Source: JANXSS01 sp043729515 (GTDB lineage: Bacteria; Pseudomonadota; Gammaproteobacteria; Burkholderiales; Burkholderiaceae_D). From it: DNA of 14,515 nucleotides. Position 1 is the stretch's first letter; every line of letters starts with the position of its first letter. The notes under the pieces were generated by a model. That model was not told the DNA's origin, searched no databases, and was given only the letters and a program-made list of their open reading frames with translations. The stretch lies in NCBI GenBank assembly GCA_043729515.1, contig JAYTLK010000193.1:1-14515 (forward strand), read 5' to 3'. Below, piece by piece: positions 7,793-13,708 of the stretch. The translations under genes and the position numbers were made by a program.

Positions 7793-7822
7793 GACCGTCT
7801 ACGCAACACCTTTCAGACGATC
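7793..7822. repeat. Inverted repeat at the 3' end of the alpha/beta hydrolase gene
   Basis: GACCGTCT (7793-7800) and AGACGATC (7815-7822) can pair over 8 positions, one of them G-U in the leftward transcript, with a 14-base loop. It covers the hydrolase stop codon at 7821-7823. No T-run follows, so it is at best a weak or factor-assisted terminator or an mRNA-stabilising hairpin. The rest of the 150-bp gap to cheZ shows only an isolated TATTAT on the minus strand (7751-7746) as a possible -10 element for cheZ. Confidence 0.3.
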
Positions 7823-8771
7823 AGGTCTTCAAAATTAGCGCCAGCGCCGCCTCGAACAGTGGCGCACCGGGCAGCGCCAGGCTGTCGCAGATGTCCAGGT
7901 GATTCGCCTGTGGCAGCGGCACATCGCCGGCGTGGCTGCCGGCCCATGCTTCCTGCAGCAGCCGGTTCTGGCGCTTGAATTCATCCGACTCCAGCCCGCC
8001 GACCGCGGTCAGGAAGGGCGTCGGATGGGATTGCGTCATGCGGCCCGGCGACAGATGCCCGACCCGCTCGGGCGTGAGCCGCAGGTCGCCATTGACGAAA
8101 TCGGCATGCTGCACCGGTTCGAGGTCATACAGGCCGGAGAAGACGATGCCGGCCTTGACCAGGTCGAGTGGCAGATCCGCAGCGAATGCCGGCCACTCGG
8201 CCGCCATCAACATCGCCGCCAGGTGGCCACCGGCGGAGTGTCCGCTGACGACGATCCGGTTGCGGTCCACGCCGAGAGACGCCGCCTGCCGGTACAGCCA
8301 GGCCAGGGCGCCGACCTGCTGCAGCGTGATTTCCTCGATGGTGGCAGCCGGTGCCAGGGTGTAGTTGGTCAGCGCGACATTGATCCCGTGTGCATGAAAC
8401 GCCGGCACGATGAAGGAGAAATCGGACTTGTCGAGCGAGCGCCACCAGCCACCATGGATGAACACAAGCAGTGGCCCGCCCGGCTGCGACGCCGGGAAAA
8501 AATCGAGCTTCTCGCCTGCGGATTCGCCATAAGCCACATCATGCCGCGCATGGCGTCCGATTGCACCAGCCCGCACTGCCGCGGATTGCAAGGCCCAGCG
8601 TTCGAAGATCTGCGGATGGTCCGGGATGCCGGCGCGGGCGTTGTATTGTGCGCTGTAGTAGGCGATGTGGTCCTGCGGATCGCTGCCGGATGGCGCGGTG
8701 GACGTGGCGGTGCTTGCGACGGGGGCTGAGGCTGGCGAGGGGGATGAGAATGAGTCAGGCGGTAAGGTCAT
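7821..8771 (-). CDS. Alpha/beta hydrolase, arylformamidase (KynB-like esterase) type
   Basis: A 316-residue serine hydrolase. HGGWW at 106-110 forms the oxyanion hole of the hormone-sensitive-lipase/arylformamidase group. S179 in GHSAGG (177-182) is the nucleophile. H291 (QANHLDI) is the likely catalytic histidine and D263 the likely acid. The segment around 35-60 (HIAYYSAQYNARAG, then a Phe-Glu-Arg-Trp) is typical of alpha/beta hydrolases annotated as N-formylkynurenine formamidase-like. No kynureninase or tryptophan dioxygenase gene is in the window, so the substrate stays open. The first 33 residues are Ser/Pro/Ala-rich and look disordered, yet there is no in-frame ATG, GTG or TTG after the ATG at 8771 until well inside the domain, so this start is kept. 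It diverges from the riboswitch-btuB unit. Confidence 0.87.
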   Translation of the reverse strand: MTLPPDSFSSPSPASAPVASTATSTAPSGSDPQDHIAYYSAQYNARAGIPDHPQIFERWALQSAAVRAGAIGRHARHDVAYGESAGEKLDFFPASQPGGPLLVFIHGGWWRSLDKSDFSFIVPAFHAHGINVALTNYTLAPAATIEEITLQQVGALAWLYRQAASLGVDRNRIVVSGHSAGGHLAAMLMAAEWPAFAADLPLDLVKAGIVFSGLYDLEPVQHADFVNGDLRLTPERVGHLSPGRMTQSHPTPFLTAVGGLESDEFKRQNRLLQEAWAGSHAGDVPLPQANHLDICDSLALPGAPLFEAALALILKT

Positions 8772-8794
8772 GGATCGGTTCCAGGTTCTGTCAA

Positions 8795-8824
8795 TTGACG
8801 GATCGTTAGCGATGCGACTACACT
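8795..8824 (+). promoter_or_regulatory. Sigma-70 type promoter for the riboswitch-btuB transcript
   Basis: TTGACG (8795-8800) and TACACT (8819-8824) are near-consensus -35 and -10 boxes with an 18-base spacer. Initiation would be expected near 8831, right where the cobalamin riboswitch begins, and this agreement is the main support. The -35 box is part of a perfect palindrome GTCAATTGAC (8790-8799). The element lies only 24 bases from the start of the divergent hydrolase gene. Confidence 0.65.
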
Positions 8825-8828
8825 TGCG

Positions 8829-9077
8829 CGGTTTTGGTGCCCGCGCGTCGTTCTTGGCGCGCAGTTAAACGGGAAACACGAGGTGTCCGGCGGCGGCTGC
8901 AGTGCAGCCCGGCGAACTCCAGCGTGTGCTGCCCCCGCAACGGTAAGCAAGCGCAGGCTTCATATCGTACGACATCGTCGCCGATATGTCCGCCTGCAAG
9001 CCGCGTCTCGAGACCACTGTGCAGGTCTGCATGGGAAGGTGACGCGGTTCGTCTTGCAAGCCCGGATACCGGCCAGA
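8829..9077 (+). promoter_or_regulatory. Cobalamin (AdoCbl/B12) riboswitch
   Basis: The leader of btuB holds all hallmark blocks of the cobalamin riboswitch in order. They are TTTTGGTGCC (8832-8841), TTAAACGGGAAAC (8865-8877), GCTGCCCCCGCAACGGTAA (8928-8946), CCACTGTGC (9014-9022), GGGAAGGTGACGCG (9033-9046) and the B12 box AGCCCGGATACCGGCC (9059-9074). The spacing and order fit the family (Rfam RF00174), whose RNA binds cobalamin and shuts off uptake or synthesis genes. The next gene is btuB, the classic target. Exact ends of the P1 stem are estimated. The central variable arm around 8955-9010 contains a long self-complementary stretch (ATCGTACGACATCG to CCGATATG). Confidence 0.95.
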
Positions 9078-9084
9078 ACAGGTG

Positions 9085-9126
9085 GGCGCGATTGCGACCG
9101 CAGCCTTGCTGCATCGCTGGCGCGCC
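9085..9126 (+). promoter_or_regulatory. Expression-platform hairpin after the B12 box
   Basis: GGCGCG (9085-9090) pairs with CGCGCC (9121-9126), and inside it GCGA with TCGC, then GCAGC with GCTGC around a CTT loop, giving a long stable interrupted stem. It starts 10 bases after the B12 box, where an expression platform is expected. No run of T follows, so it is not a standard intrinsic terminator. A second imperfect repeat (CTCGCTTGC at 9135-9143 with GCTTGCGAG at 9150-9158) lies closer to the btuB start. Either may switch ribosome access or Rho entry; this is inference. Confidence 0.5.
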
Positions 9127-9182
9127 TGATTCATCTCGCTTGCGGGGAAGCTTGCGAGATACTCCTTTGCCGGGCCTTCATC

Positions 9183-11204
9183 ATGTTCAATCGATCTGCG
9201 TCTGCCACGCGTGGCAGCACGCGCGCGCCGTTTCATCCCGCGGTTTCTTTCCTTGCGTTCAGTCGTCCGTCGCGTCTGCCGCTTGCGTTGCTTCCGTCCC
9301 AGCTGTTTATCGCCTGCGTTACCTTGATCGCCGGTCTCGCTGCCACCGGCAACGTGCAGGCGCAGTCGGCGTCGTCGCTGCCCTCCATGCCGGTGGCGTC
9401 GACGCAATCCGCCATCGACATGACACCGATCGTCGTCACCGCGTCGCGGACCGCGCAAGCGCAGACCGATGCGCTGCCCTACACGACGGTCATCACCCGG
9501 GCCGAAATCGAGACCTCGCAGGCAATCGACCTGCCGACCCTGCTGAAGCGCGAAGCCGGCATCCAGTTCACGCAAAACGGCGGCATCGGTCAATCCTCCG
9601 GCCTGTTCATGCGCGGCGCCGAAACCCGGCAGACCCTGGTGCTGCTCGATGGCGTGCCGCTGACCAAACAGGATGCCACCGGCACCGTCAGCATCGAGCA
9701 CCTGATGCTGGACCAGATCGACCATGTGGAAATCGTGCGTGGCAATGTCTCCAGCATCTACGGCTCCAGTGCGATTGGCGGCGTGATCCAGATCTTTACC
9801 CGCCGCGGCACGGGCGCGCCACGCATCAGCATCGAGGCGGAGGCCGGCTCGCGCAGCACCTCCCGCGTCGGCGCAGGCATCACCGGCGGCACGGCAGGAA
9901 CCGGTACTCTCGGCATGACAGACGGTCTGCACTACGGATTGAACGTGTCGAATTTCCGCACCGACGGATTTTCCGCGCTGAATCCGGCACAAATTCCGGA
10001 TGCCAACCCCGATCGCGATGGCTATCGCAACCGCAGCGTCACGGCCTCGCTGTCGAAAGATTTCGGCGTCGATCATGAACTCGGTGCGCGTCTCGCAGCC
10101 ACCCGCGGCCGCTTCGATTTCGACAGCAGCTTCGGCAGTGCAACCGATGTCCATACCGGCAAAACCGATGTCGACACGATGGCCGTGTTCTCGCGCAACC
10201 GCCTGGCCGACAACTGGGTATCGCGCCTGACCTATTCCACGGCCCGCGACCGCAACGCCAATCATTACGACACCGCCTTCGGCATCAACGACGACCGTTA
10301 CCAGAGCCGCACCCGGATGCTGCAATGGATCAACGAGATCATCCTCTCGCACCACTGGAGCGCCACTGCCGGGTTGGAGCGGCAATGGCAGAAGCTCGAC
10401 ACCGACGATGGTTTCGGCTCGGTGTTCGATGCCAGCCGCAAGGCCAGCAGCCTGTTTGCCGGCCTGCAGGGGTCGCTTGGCAACCATCAGTTGCAGTTCA
10501 ATGCCCGGCGCGACAACATCGAGCGGCTCGAAGGCGCCACCACCGGCTATCTCGGTTACGGCTATCTGTTCGGTGGCAACTGGAAAGGCATCGCCAGCCT
10601 GGCGACCGGCTTTGCAGCGCCGCCGCTGGGGTACCTGTATTCGCCGGGTTTCGGCAATCCGGATCTGCAGCCGGAGCGCTCGCGCTCGGCCGAGGTCGGC
10701 GTGCAATATGCGCAGGGGTCCACCTTGTTGCGTGCCGCCGTCTTCGACACCCGTACCCGCGATCAGCTGCAATATGACCTGGTGACCAACGTCTTCAGCA
10801 ACATCGCCCGGGCCAGCAACCGCGGCCTCGAACTCAGTGCCAGCGGCACCTATGCCAACACGGCATTGCGCGCCAGCCTGACCTTGCAAGATCCCCGTGA
10901 CGAAACCACCGACACCCGCCTGCGCCGCCGCGCCCGCACCCTGGTCTCGCTGGCGGCCGACCGGCGCTTCGGCGCCTGGCAGATCGGCGGCGATATCGGC
11001 CTGACCGGCAATCGGCCGGATGGCGGCAACGACCTGGCTGGCTATGCCTTGGTGAACCTGACTGCCCGTTATCGCCTGACGCCGGCAGTCGACCTGTTCG
11101 GCCGCGTCGACAACCTGCTCGACCGTACCTACCAGACCGCGACCGGCTACAACCAGGCGCCGCGCGGTGTCTTCGCCGGGGTGCGCTGGCAACCGGCGTT
11201 CTAG
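9183..11204 (+). CDS. btuB: TonB-dependent vitamin B12 outer-membrane receptor
   Basis: Outer-membrane beta-barrel importing cobalamin with energy from TonB-ExbBD. I choose the ATG at 9183 (MFNRSASATRG), giving 673 residues; the frame stays open upstream to 8883, but that would run through the riboswitch. The N-terminus has an unusually long basic region of about 40 residues, then a hydrophobic stretch LFIACVTLIAGLAATG and likely cleavage near A60 (NVQA). The TonB box is TPIVVTASR (81-89). The plug domain follows, with VLLDGVPL (153-160) and a conserved VEIVRGNVSSIYGSSAIGG segment (182-200). The rest is barrel strands, ending in the aromatic F typical for BamA recognition. The riboswitch upstream supports B12 as substrate. 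No obvious ribosome binding site precedes the ATG. It converges on the thioesterase gene with 7 bases between stops. Confidence 0.92.
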   Translation: MFNRSASATRGSTRAPFHPAVSFLAFSRPSRLPLALLPSQLFIACVTLIAGLAATGNVQAQSASSLPSMPVASTQSAIDMTPIVVTASRTAQAQTDALPYTTVITRAEIETSQAIDLPTLLKREAGIQFTQNGGIGQSSGLFMRGAETRQTLVLLDGVPLTKQDATGTVSIEHLMLDQIDHVEIVRGNVSSIYGSSAIGGVIQIFTRRGTGAPRISIEAEAGSRSTSRVGAGITGGTAGTGTLGMTDGLHYGLNVSNFRTDGFSALNPAQIPDANPDRDGYRNRSVTASLSKDFGVDHELGARLAATRGRFDFDSSFGSATDVHTGKTDVDTMAVFSRNRLADNWVSRLTYSTARDRNANHYDTAFGINDDRYQSRTRMLQWINEIILSHHWSATAGLERQWQKLDTDDGFGSVFDASRKASSLFAGLQGSLGNHQLQFNARRDNIERLEGATTGYLGYGYLFGGNWKGIASLATGFAAPPLGYLYSPGFGNPDLQPERSRSAEVGVQYAQGSTLLRAAVFDTRTRDQLQYDLVTNVFSNIARASNRGLELSASGTYANTALRASLTLQDPRDETTDTRLRRRARTLVSLAADRRFGAWQIGGDIGLTGNRPDGGNDLAGYALVNLTARYRLTPAVDLFGRVDNLLDRTYQTATGYNQAPRGVFAGVRWQPAF

Positions 11205-11211
11205 CCCGGCC

Positions 11212-11643
11212 TCAGCTTTTTGGCCACAGCACCATCTGCGTACAGCGAAACAGTGCGATCGTCTTTCCCTCCGACGAATGCACCGTCGCATCCCATACCT
11301 GGGTGCTCCGGCCCAGGTGGGTCGCCCGCGCCGTGCATTCGATCATGCCATCGAGCGCGGTGCCCAGATGGTTGCTTTTCAGTTCGATGGTGGTGAAACC
11401 CGTCGCGCCCTGTGGCAGGTTGGCCATGCAACCGTATCCGCAACAGGTGTCGGCCAGCATGACGACTGATGCTGCATGCAGGTAGCCGTTCGGCGCCAGG
11501 TGCGATGGCGTGACTGGCATGCGGGCTGTCACGCCGTCTGCATCGACCGTCAGGATTTCCACGCCCATGACGCCCGGAAGCGTGCCCACCTGACGCTGAT
11601 TGAAATTTTTCGGATCAAAAGCCATTGGTGTTGGGTTTGCCAT
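11212..11643 (-). CDS. PaaI-like hotdog-fold thioesterase
   Basis: A 143-residue hotdog-fold protein of the PaaI/YbgC-like acyl-CoA thioesterase group. The core motif PNGYLHAASVVMLAD at 51-65 supplies H56 and the likely catalytic D65. LKSNHLGTALDG (88-99) and the later strands (AttHLGRSTQVWDATV-type pattern, 107-121) fit the fold. Members hydrolyse acyl- or aryl-CoA thioesters; the substrate is unknown here. The ATG at 11643 follows the panC stop with no gap, so translation is probably coupled to panC. A second ATG at residue 7 is an alternative start. Sitting after a pantothenate (CoA precursor) gene is suggestive, but I would not infer a CoA-pathway role from that alone. Cys67, Cys68 and Cys72 near the active site are a small oddity. 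Confidence 0.85.
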   Translation of the reverse strand: MANPTPMAFDPKNFNQRQVGTLPGVMGVEILTVDADGVTARMPVTPSHLAPNGYLHAASVVMLADTCCGYGCMANLPQGATGFTTIELKSNHLGTALDGMIECTARATHLGRSTQVWDATVHSSEGKTIALFRCTQMVLWPKS

Positions 11644-12483
11644 TCAGATCTCCAGGTTGTCGATCAATCGTGTCACACCCAGCTTCGCTGCCGCCAGCGC
11701 AACCAGCGGCGTGCCCTGCGCCAGATCACCGGCCGAGGGCGGTTGCAGGTCCGAGCGCCGGCGAATCGCAATGTAGTCCGGCTTCCAGCCGCGATCGCTC
11801 AGTCGCGCCATTGCAGCCCGTTCCAACGCAAAGGTATCCAGATGTCCTTGGCGCACTTCGTCGGCCACCGCCTGCAGCTGTGCATGCAGCCGCGGCGCCT
11901 CCGCGCGTTCATCTGCCGATAGGTACATGTTACGTGACGACAGCGCCAGCCCATCCTCGGCGCGGAAAGTCTCGGCCGCAATGATGTCGGTCGGCAGGGC
12001 AAATTGCTTGGCCATGTTGCGCACCACCATCAGCTGCTGATAATCCTTTTTGCCGAACACCGCCACCCGTGGCTGCACGCAAGAAAACAGCTTGAGCACC
12101 ACCGTGGTCACGCCCGTAAAAAACCCTGGCCGGAATTCCCCTTCGAGGATATTGCCCAGGTCGGCAGGCGGACTGACCCGAAACTCCTGCGGCTCCGGAT
12201 ACAGATCCTTCTCGGTCGGCGCAAACAGCACATACACGCCTTCCTTTTCCAGCTTGTCGACATCGGCCTGAAACGTGCGCGGATACTTGTCGAAATCCTC
12301 GTTCGGCCCGAACTGCAGCCGGTTCACGAAGATCGACGCCACGATCGGGTCGCCATGCTTGCGCGCCAGGCGCATCAGCGACAGGTGACCCTCGTGCAGG
12401 TTGCCCATGGTGGGCACGAAGGCAGTGCGCAACTGGCCGCGCAACTGGTCGCGCAGGTCGTCGATGGAAGAAATGATTTTCAT
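11644..12483 (-). CDS. panC: Pantothenate synthetase (pantoate--beta-alanine ligase)
   Basis: Joins pantoate and beta-alanine with ATP to make pantothenate for CoA synthesis, in the cytoplasm. The 279-residue length is standard. The HIGH-like motif PTMGNLHEGH is at 24-33, GKKDYQQ at 144-150 and the KMSKS-like LSSRN at 181-185. Two positions differ from E. coli PanC: R55 in FVNRLQF, where E. coli has Pro, and F121 in RPGFFTGV, where E. coli has His. From memory both are normal in Burkholderiales homologues. The gene starts 8 bases after the scpA stop and has no strong ribosome binding site of its own, so it probably relies on coupling. panB and panD are not in this window. Confidence 0.96.
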   Translation of the reverse strand: MKIISSIDDLRDQLRGQLRTAFVPTMGNLHEGHLSLMRLARKHGDPIVASIFVNRLQFGPNEDFDKYPRTFQADVDKLEKEGVYVLFAPTEKDLYPEPQEFRVSPPADLGNILEGEFRPGFFTGVTTVVLKLFSCVQPRVAVFGKKDYQQLMVVRNMAKQFALPTDIIAAETFRAEDGLALSSRNMYLSADERAEAPRLHAQLQAVADEVRQGHLDTFALERAAMARLSDRGWKPDYIAIRRRSDLQPPSAGDLAQGTPLVALAAAKLGVTRLIDNLEI

Positions 12484-12491
12484 GATGTCAG

Positions 12492-13352
12492 TCAGTTCGG
12501 CGAATACGACAGCCGCACATAGATCGGCGCAAAGGCTTCCGCCTGGGTGATTTCGATCAGGGTTTCCTTGGCCAGCTCCAGCAGGGCGATGAAATTCACC
12601 ACCACCACCGGCACGCCGCGCCCGATATCGAAGAGATCGGAGAATTCGACGAAACGGGCAGATTGCAGGCGGCGCAGGATGCCAGTCATGTGTTCGCGCA
12701 CCGACAATTCTTCGCGGCTGATGGTGTGATGCGCGGTCAGTTTCGCGCGCCGCAGCACATCGGCCCAGGCGCCTTGCAAATCGGCCGCATGCACTTCCGG
12801 CCAGCGCGGCACGAGGCTCTGCTCGATGTGAATCTGGGCCCGCACGTAATCACGACCGAGCTGCGGCACGCTGTCGATCTGCTGCGCCGCCAGTTTCATT
12901 TGCTCGTATTCGAGCAATCGGCGCACCAGTTCCGCACGCGGATCGTTGACTTCTTCACCCGTGTCGGCTTTGCGCACAGGCAGCAGCATGCGTGACTTGA
13001 TCTCGATGAGCATCGCCGCCATCAGCAGATACTCGGCCGCCAATTCCAGATTGTGCTTGCGGATCTGCTCGACATATTCCAGGTACTGCAGGGTGACCTG
13101 CGCCATTGGAATGTCGAGTGTGTTGAAATTCTGCTTGCGGATCAGGTAGAGCAGCAGATCCAGCGGACCTTCAAAGGCTTCGAGGAACACTTCGAGCGCA
13201 TCGGGCGGGATATACAGATCGTTCGGCAGCTTGAACAGCGGCTCGCCATACAACCTGGCCAGTCCGACGCCGTCGACCACCGAGGGTGTCGAATCGGGCG
13301 AGCCGGTTGCTGCAAGATCAGGCGCCGTTGTCGGCGTCTGCGCCAGCTTCAC
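12492..13352 (-). CDS. scpA: Segregation and condensation protein A
   Basis: Kleisin subunit of the SMC-ScpA-ScpB condensin complex, which organises and segregates the chromosome. It has 286 residues. The signature FEGPLDLLLYLIRKQNFN (60-77) marks the N-terminal SMC-neck-binding helices, followed by AAEYLLMAAMLIEIKSRMLLP (105-125). The C-terminal winged helix (about 220-286) contains VVVVNFIALLELAKETLI. The first 45 residues are a variable, Pro/Thr-rich extension. The start is a GTG at 13352, supported by an AAGGA ribosome binding site 6 bases upstream inside the end of the preceding DUF3460 gene; the stop of that gene is one base away. scpB and smc are not in view. In betaproteobacteria this gene is commonly beside panC. 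Confidence 0.93.
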   Translation of the reverse strand: MKLAQTPTTAPDLAATGSPDSTPSVVDGVGLARLYGEPLFKLPNDLYIPPDALEVFLEAFEGPLDLLLYLIRKQNFNTLDIPMAQVTLQYLEYVEQIRKHNLELAAEYLLMAAMLIEIKSRMLLPVRKADTGEEVNDPRAELVRRLLEYEQMKLAAQQIDSVPQLGRDYVRAQIHIEQSLVPRWPEVHAADLQGAWADVLRRAKLTAHHTISREELSVREHMTGILRRLQSARFVEFSDLFDIGRGVPVVVVNFIALLELAKETLIEITQAEAFAPIYVRLSYSPN

Positions 13353-13353
13353 G

Positions 13354-13569
13354 TCAGTCCTTCAGATCGTTCTGATAGACATAGGCTTGCTGCTTGACGC
13401 CGGACTCCCGATCACGCGCCACCTGATCGAGTTCGATCGGTTTCTTGTCCCACAACAGCGCGCGGCCGGCACGCTGGGATTCTTCCAGGCCTGGATTCTT
13501 TGCTTTCAGGTCCTTGATGAACAGGGTCATCTCGGATTCATACCTGGCGAACTGCTTGCTGAATATCAT
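13354..13569 (-). CDS. DUF3460 family small protein, function unknown
   Basis: A 71-residue hydrophilic protein matching, from memory, the betaproteobacterial DUF3460 family. Typical features are the start with FARYESEMTLFIKDLK (8-23), a Pro-Gly-Leu-Glu step (26-29) and LLWDKKPIELD (38-48), ending with YVYQ. It has no signal peptide, membrane segment or cysteine, and is rich in charged residues, so a cytoplasmic role is likely. The stop is one base from the GTG of scpA, and its last codons carry the scpA ribosome binding site, so the two are tightly coupled. This constant pairing makes a role connected to scpA or to operon expression conceivable, but no function is known to me. Confidence 0.85.
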   Translation of the reverse strand: MIFSKQFARYESEMTLFIKDLKAKNPGLEESQRAGRALLWDKKPIELDQVARDRESGVKQQAYVYQNDLKD

Positions 13570-13708
13570 GGTCTGGCCAAAAAAAGAATCGATCGGTGAA
13601 ACGCTGAGGAAGGGCTGGTGGCACGCGCCTGCTGCTGCTGCGAGGCGTCAGGAAGCCCTGTATTTTACCTTGTTGCCACCTGGCTCCCGCCAAGGTCTGC
13701 CGCCCGCG
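13570..13708 (-). promoter_or_regulatory. Intergenic region with possible promoter for the DUF3460-scpA-panC run
   Basis: This 139-bp gap separates metG from the DUF3460 gene. On the minus strand TAAAAT (13667-13662) is a good -10 match, but no matching -35 lies at 16-18 bases; TTGGCG is 20 bases away. A small stem (CCTTGGC with GCCAGG) lies just after the metG stop without a T-run. A T-run of seven is placed about 10 bases before the DUF3460 ATG. A promoter here is plausible but unproved, and metG readthrough is possible. Confidence 0.3.

Noticed and set aside
7671..7820. A flagellar sigma-28 (FliA) promoter for cheZ-cheA
   Set aside because: The best candidate on the minus strand (TCAAACCT then GCCTGCATA) has the wrong spacing and too few matches to the consensus.
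8766..8794. TTGACA on the minus strand (8794-8789) as the hydrolase promoter
   Set aside because: At a normal spacer the -10 box would fall on the ATG itself (ATGACC), a poor match that would start transcription inside the gene.
8883..9182. A GTG start at 8883 adding 100 residues to BtuB
   Set aside because: The added stretch is riboswitch RNA, has Cys/Arg-rich composition and would put the signal peptide in the middle of the protein. The ATG at 9183 is preferred.
8865..11291. An 808-codon open frame on the minus strand opposite btuB
   Set aside because: It is Arg/Gly/Ala-rich with no recognisable domain, and lies opposite a well-supported receptor gene and across a riboswitch. High GC at third codon positions of btuB leaves the opposite strand open, as also happens opposite cheA and cheZ.
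13628..13641. A run of CTG triplets in the gap before the DUF3460 gene
   Set aside because: Only about four copies; too short to call a microsatellite or regulatory repeat.
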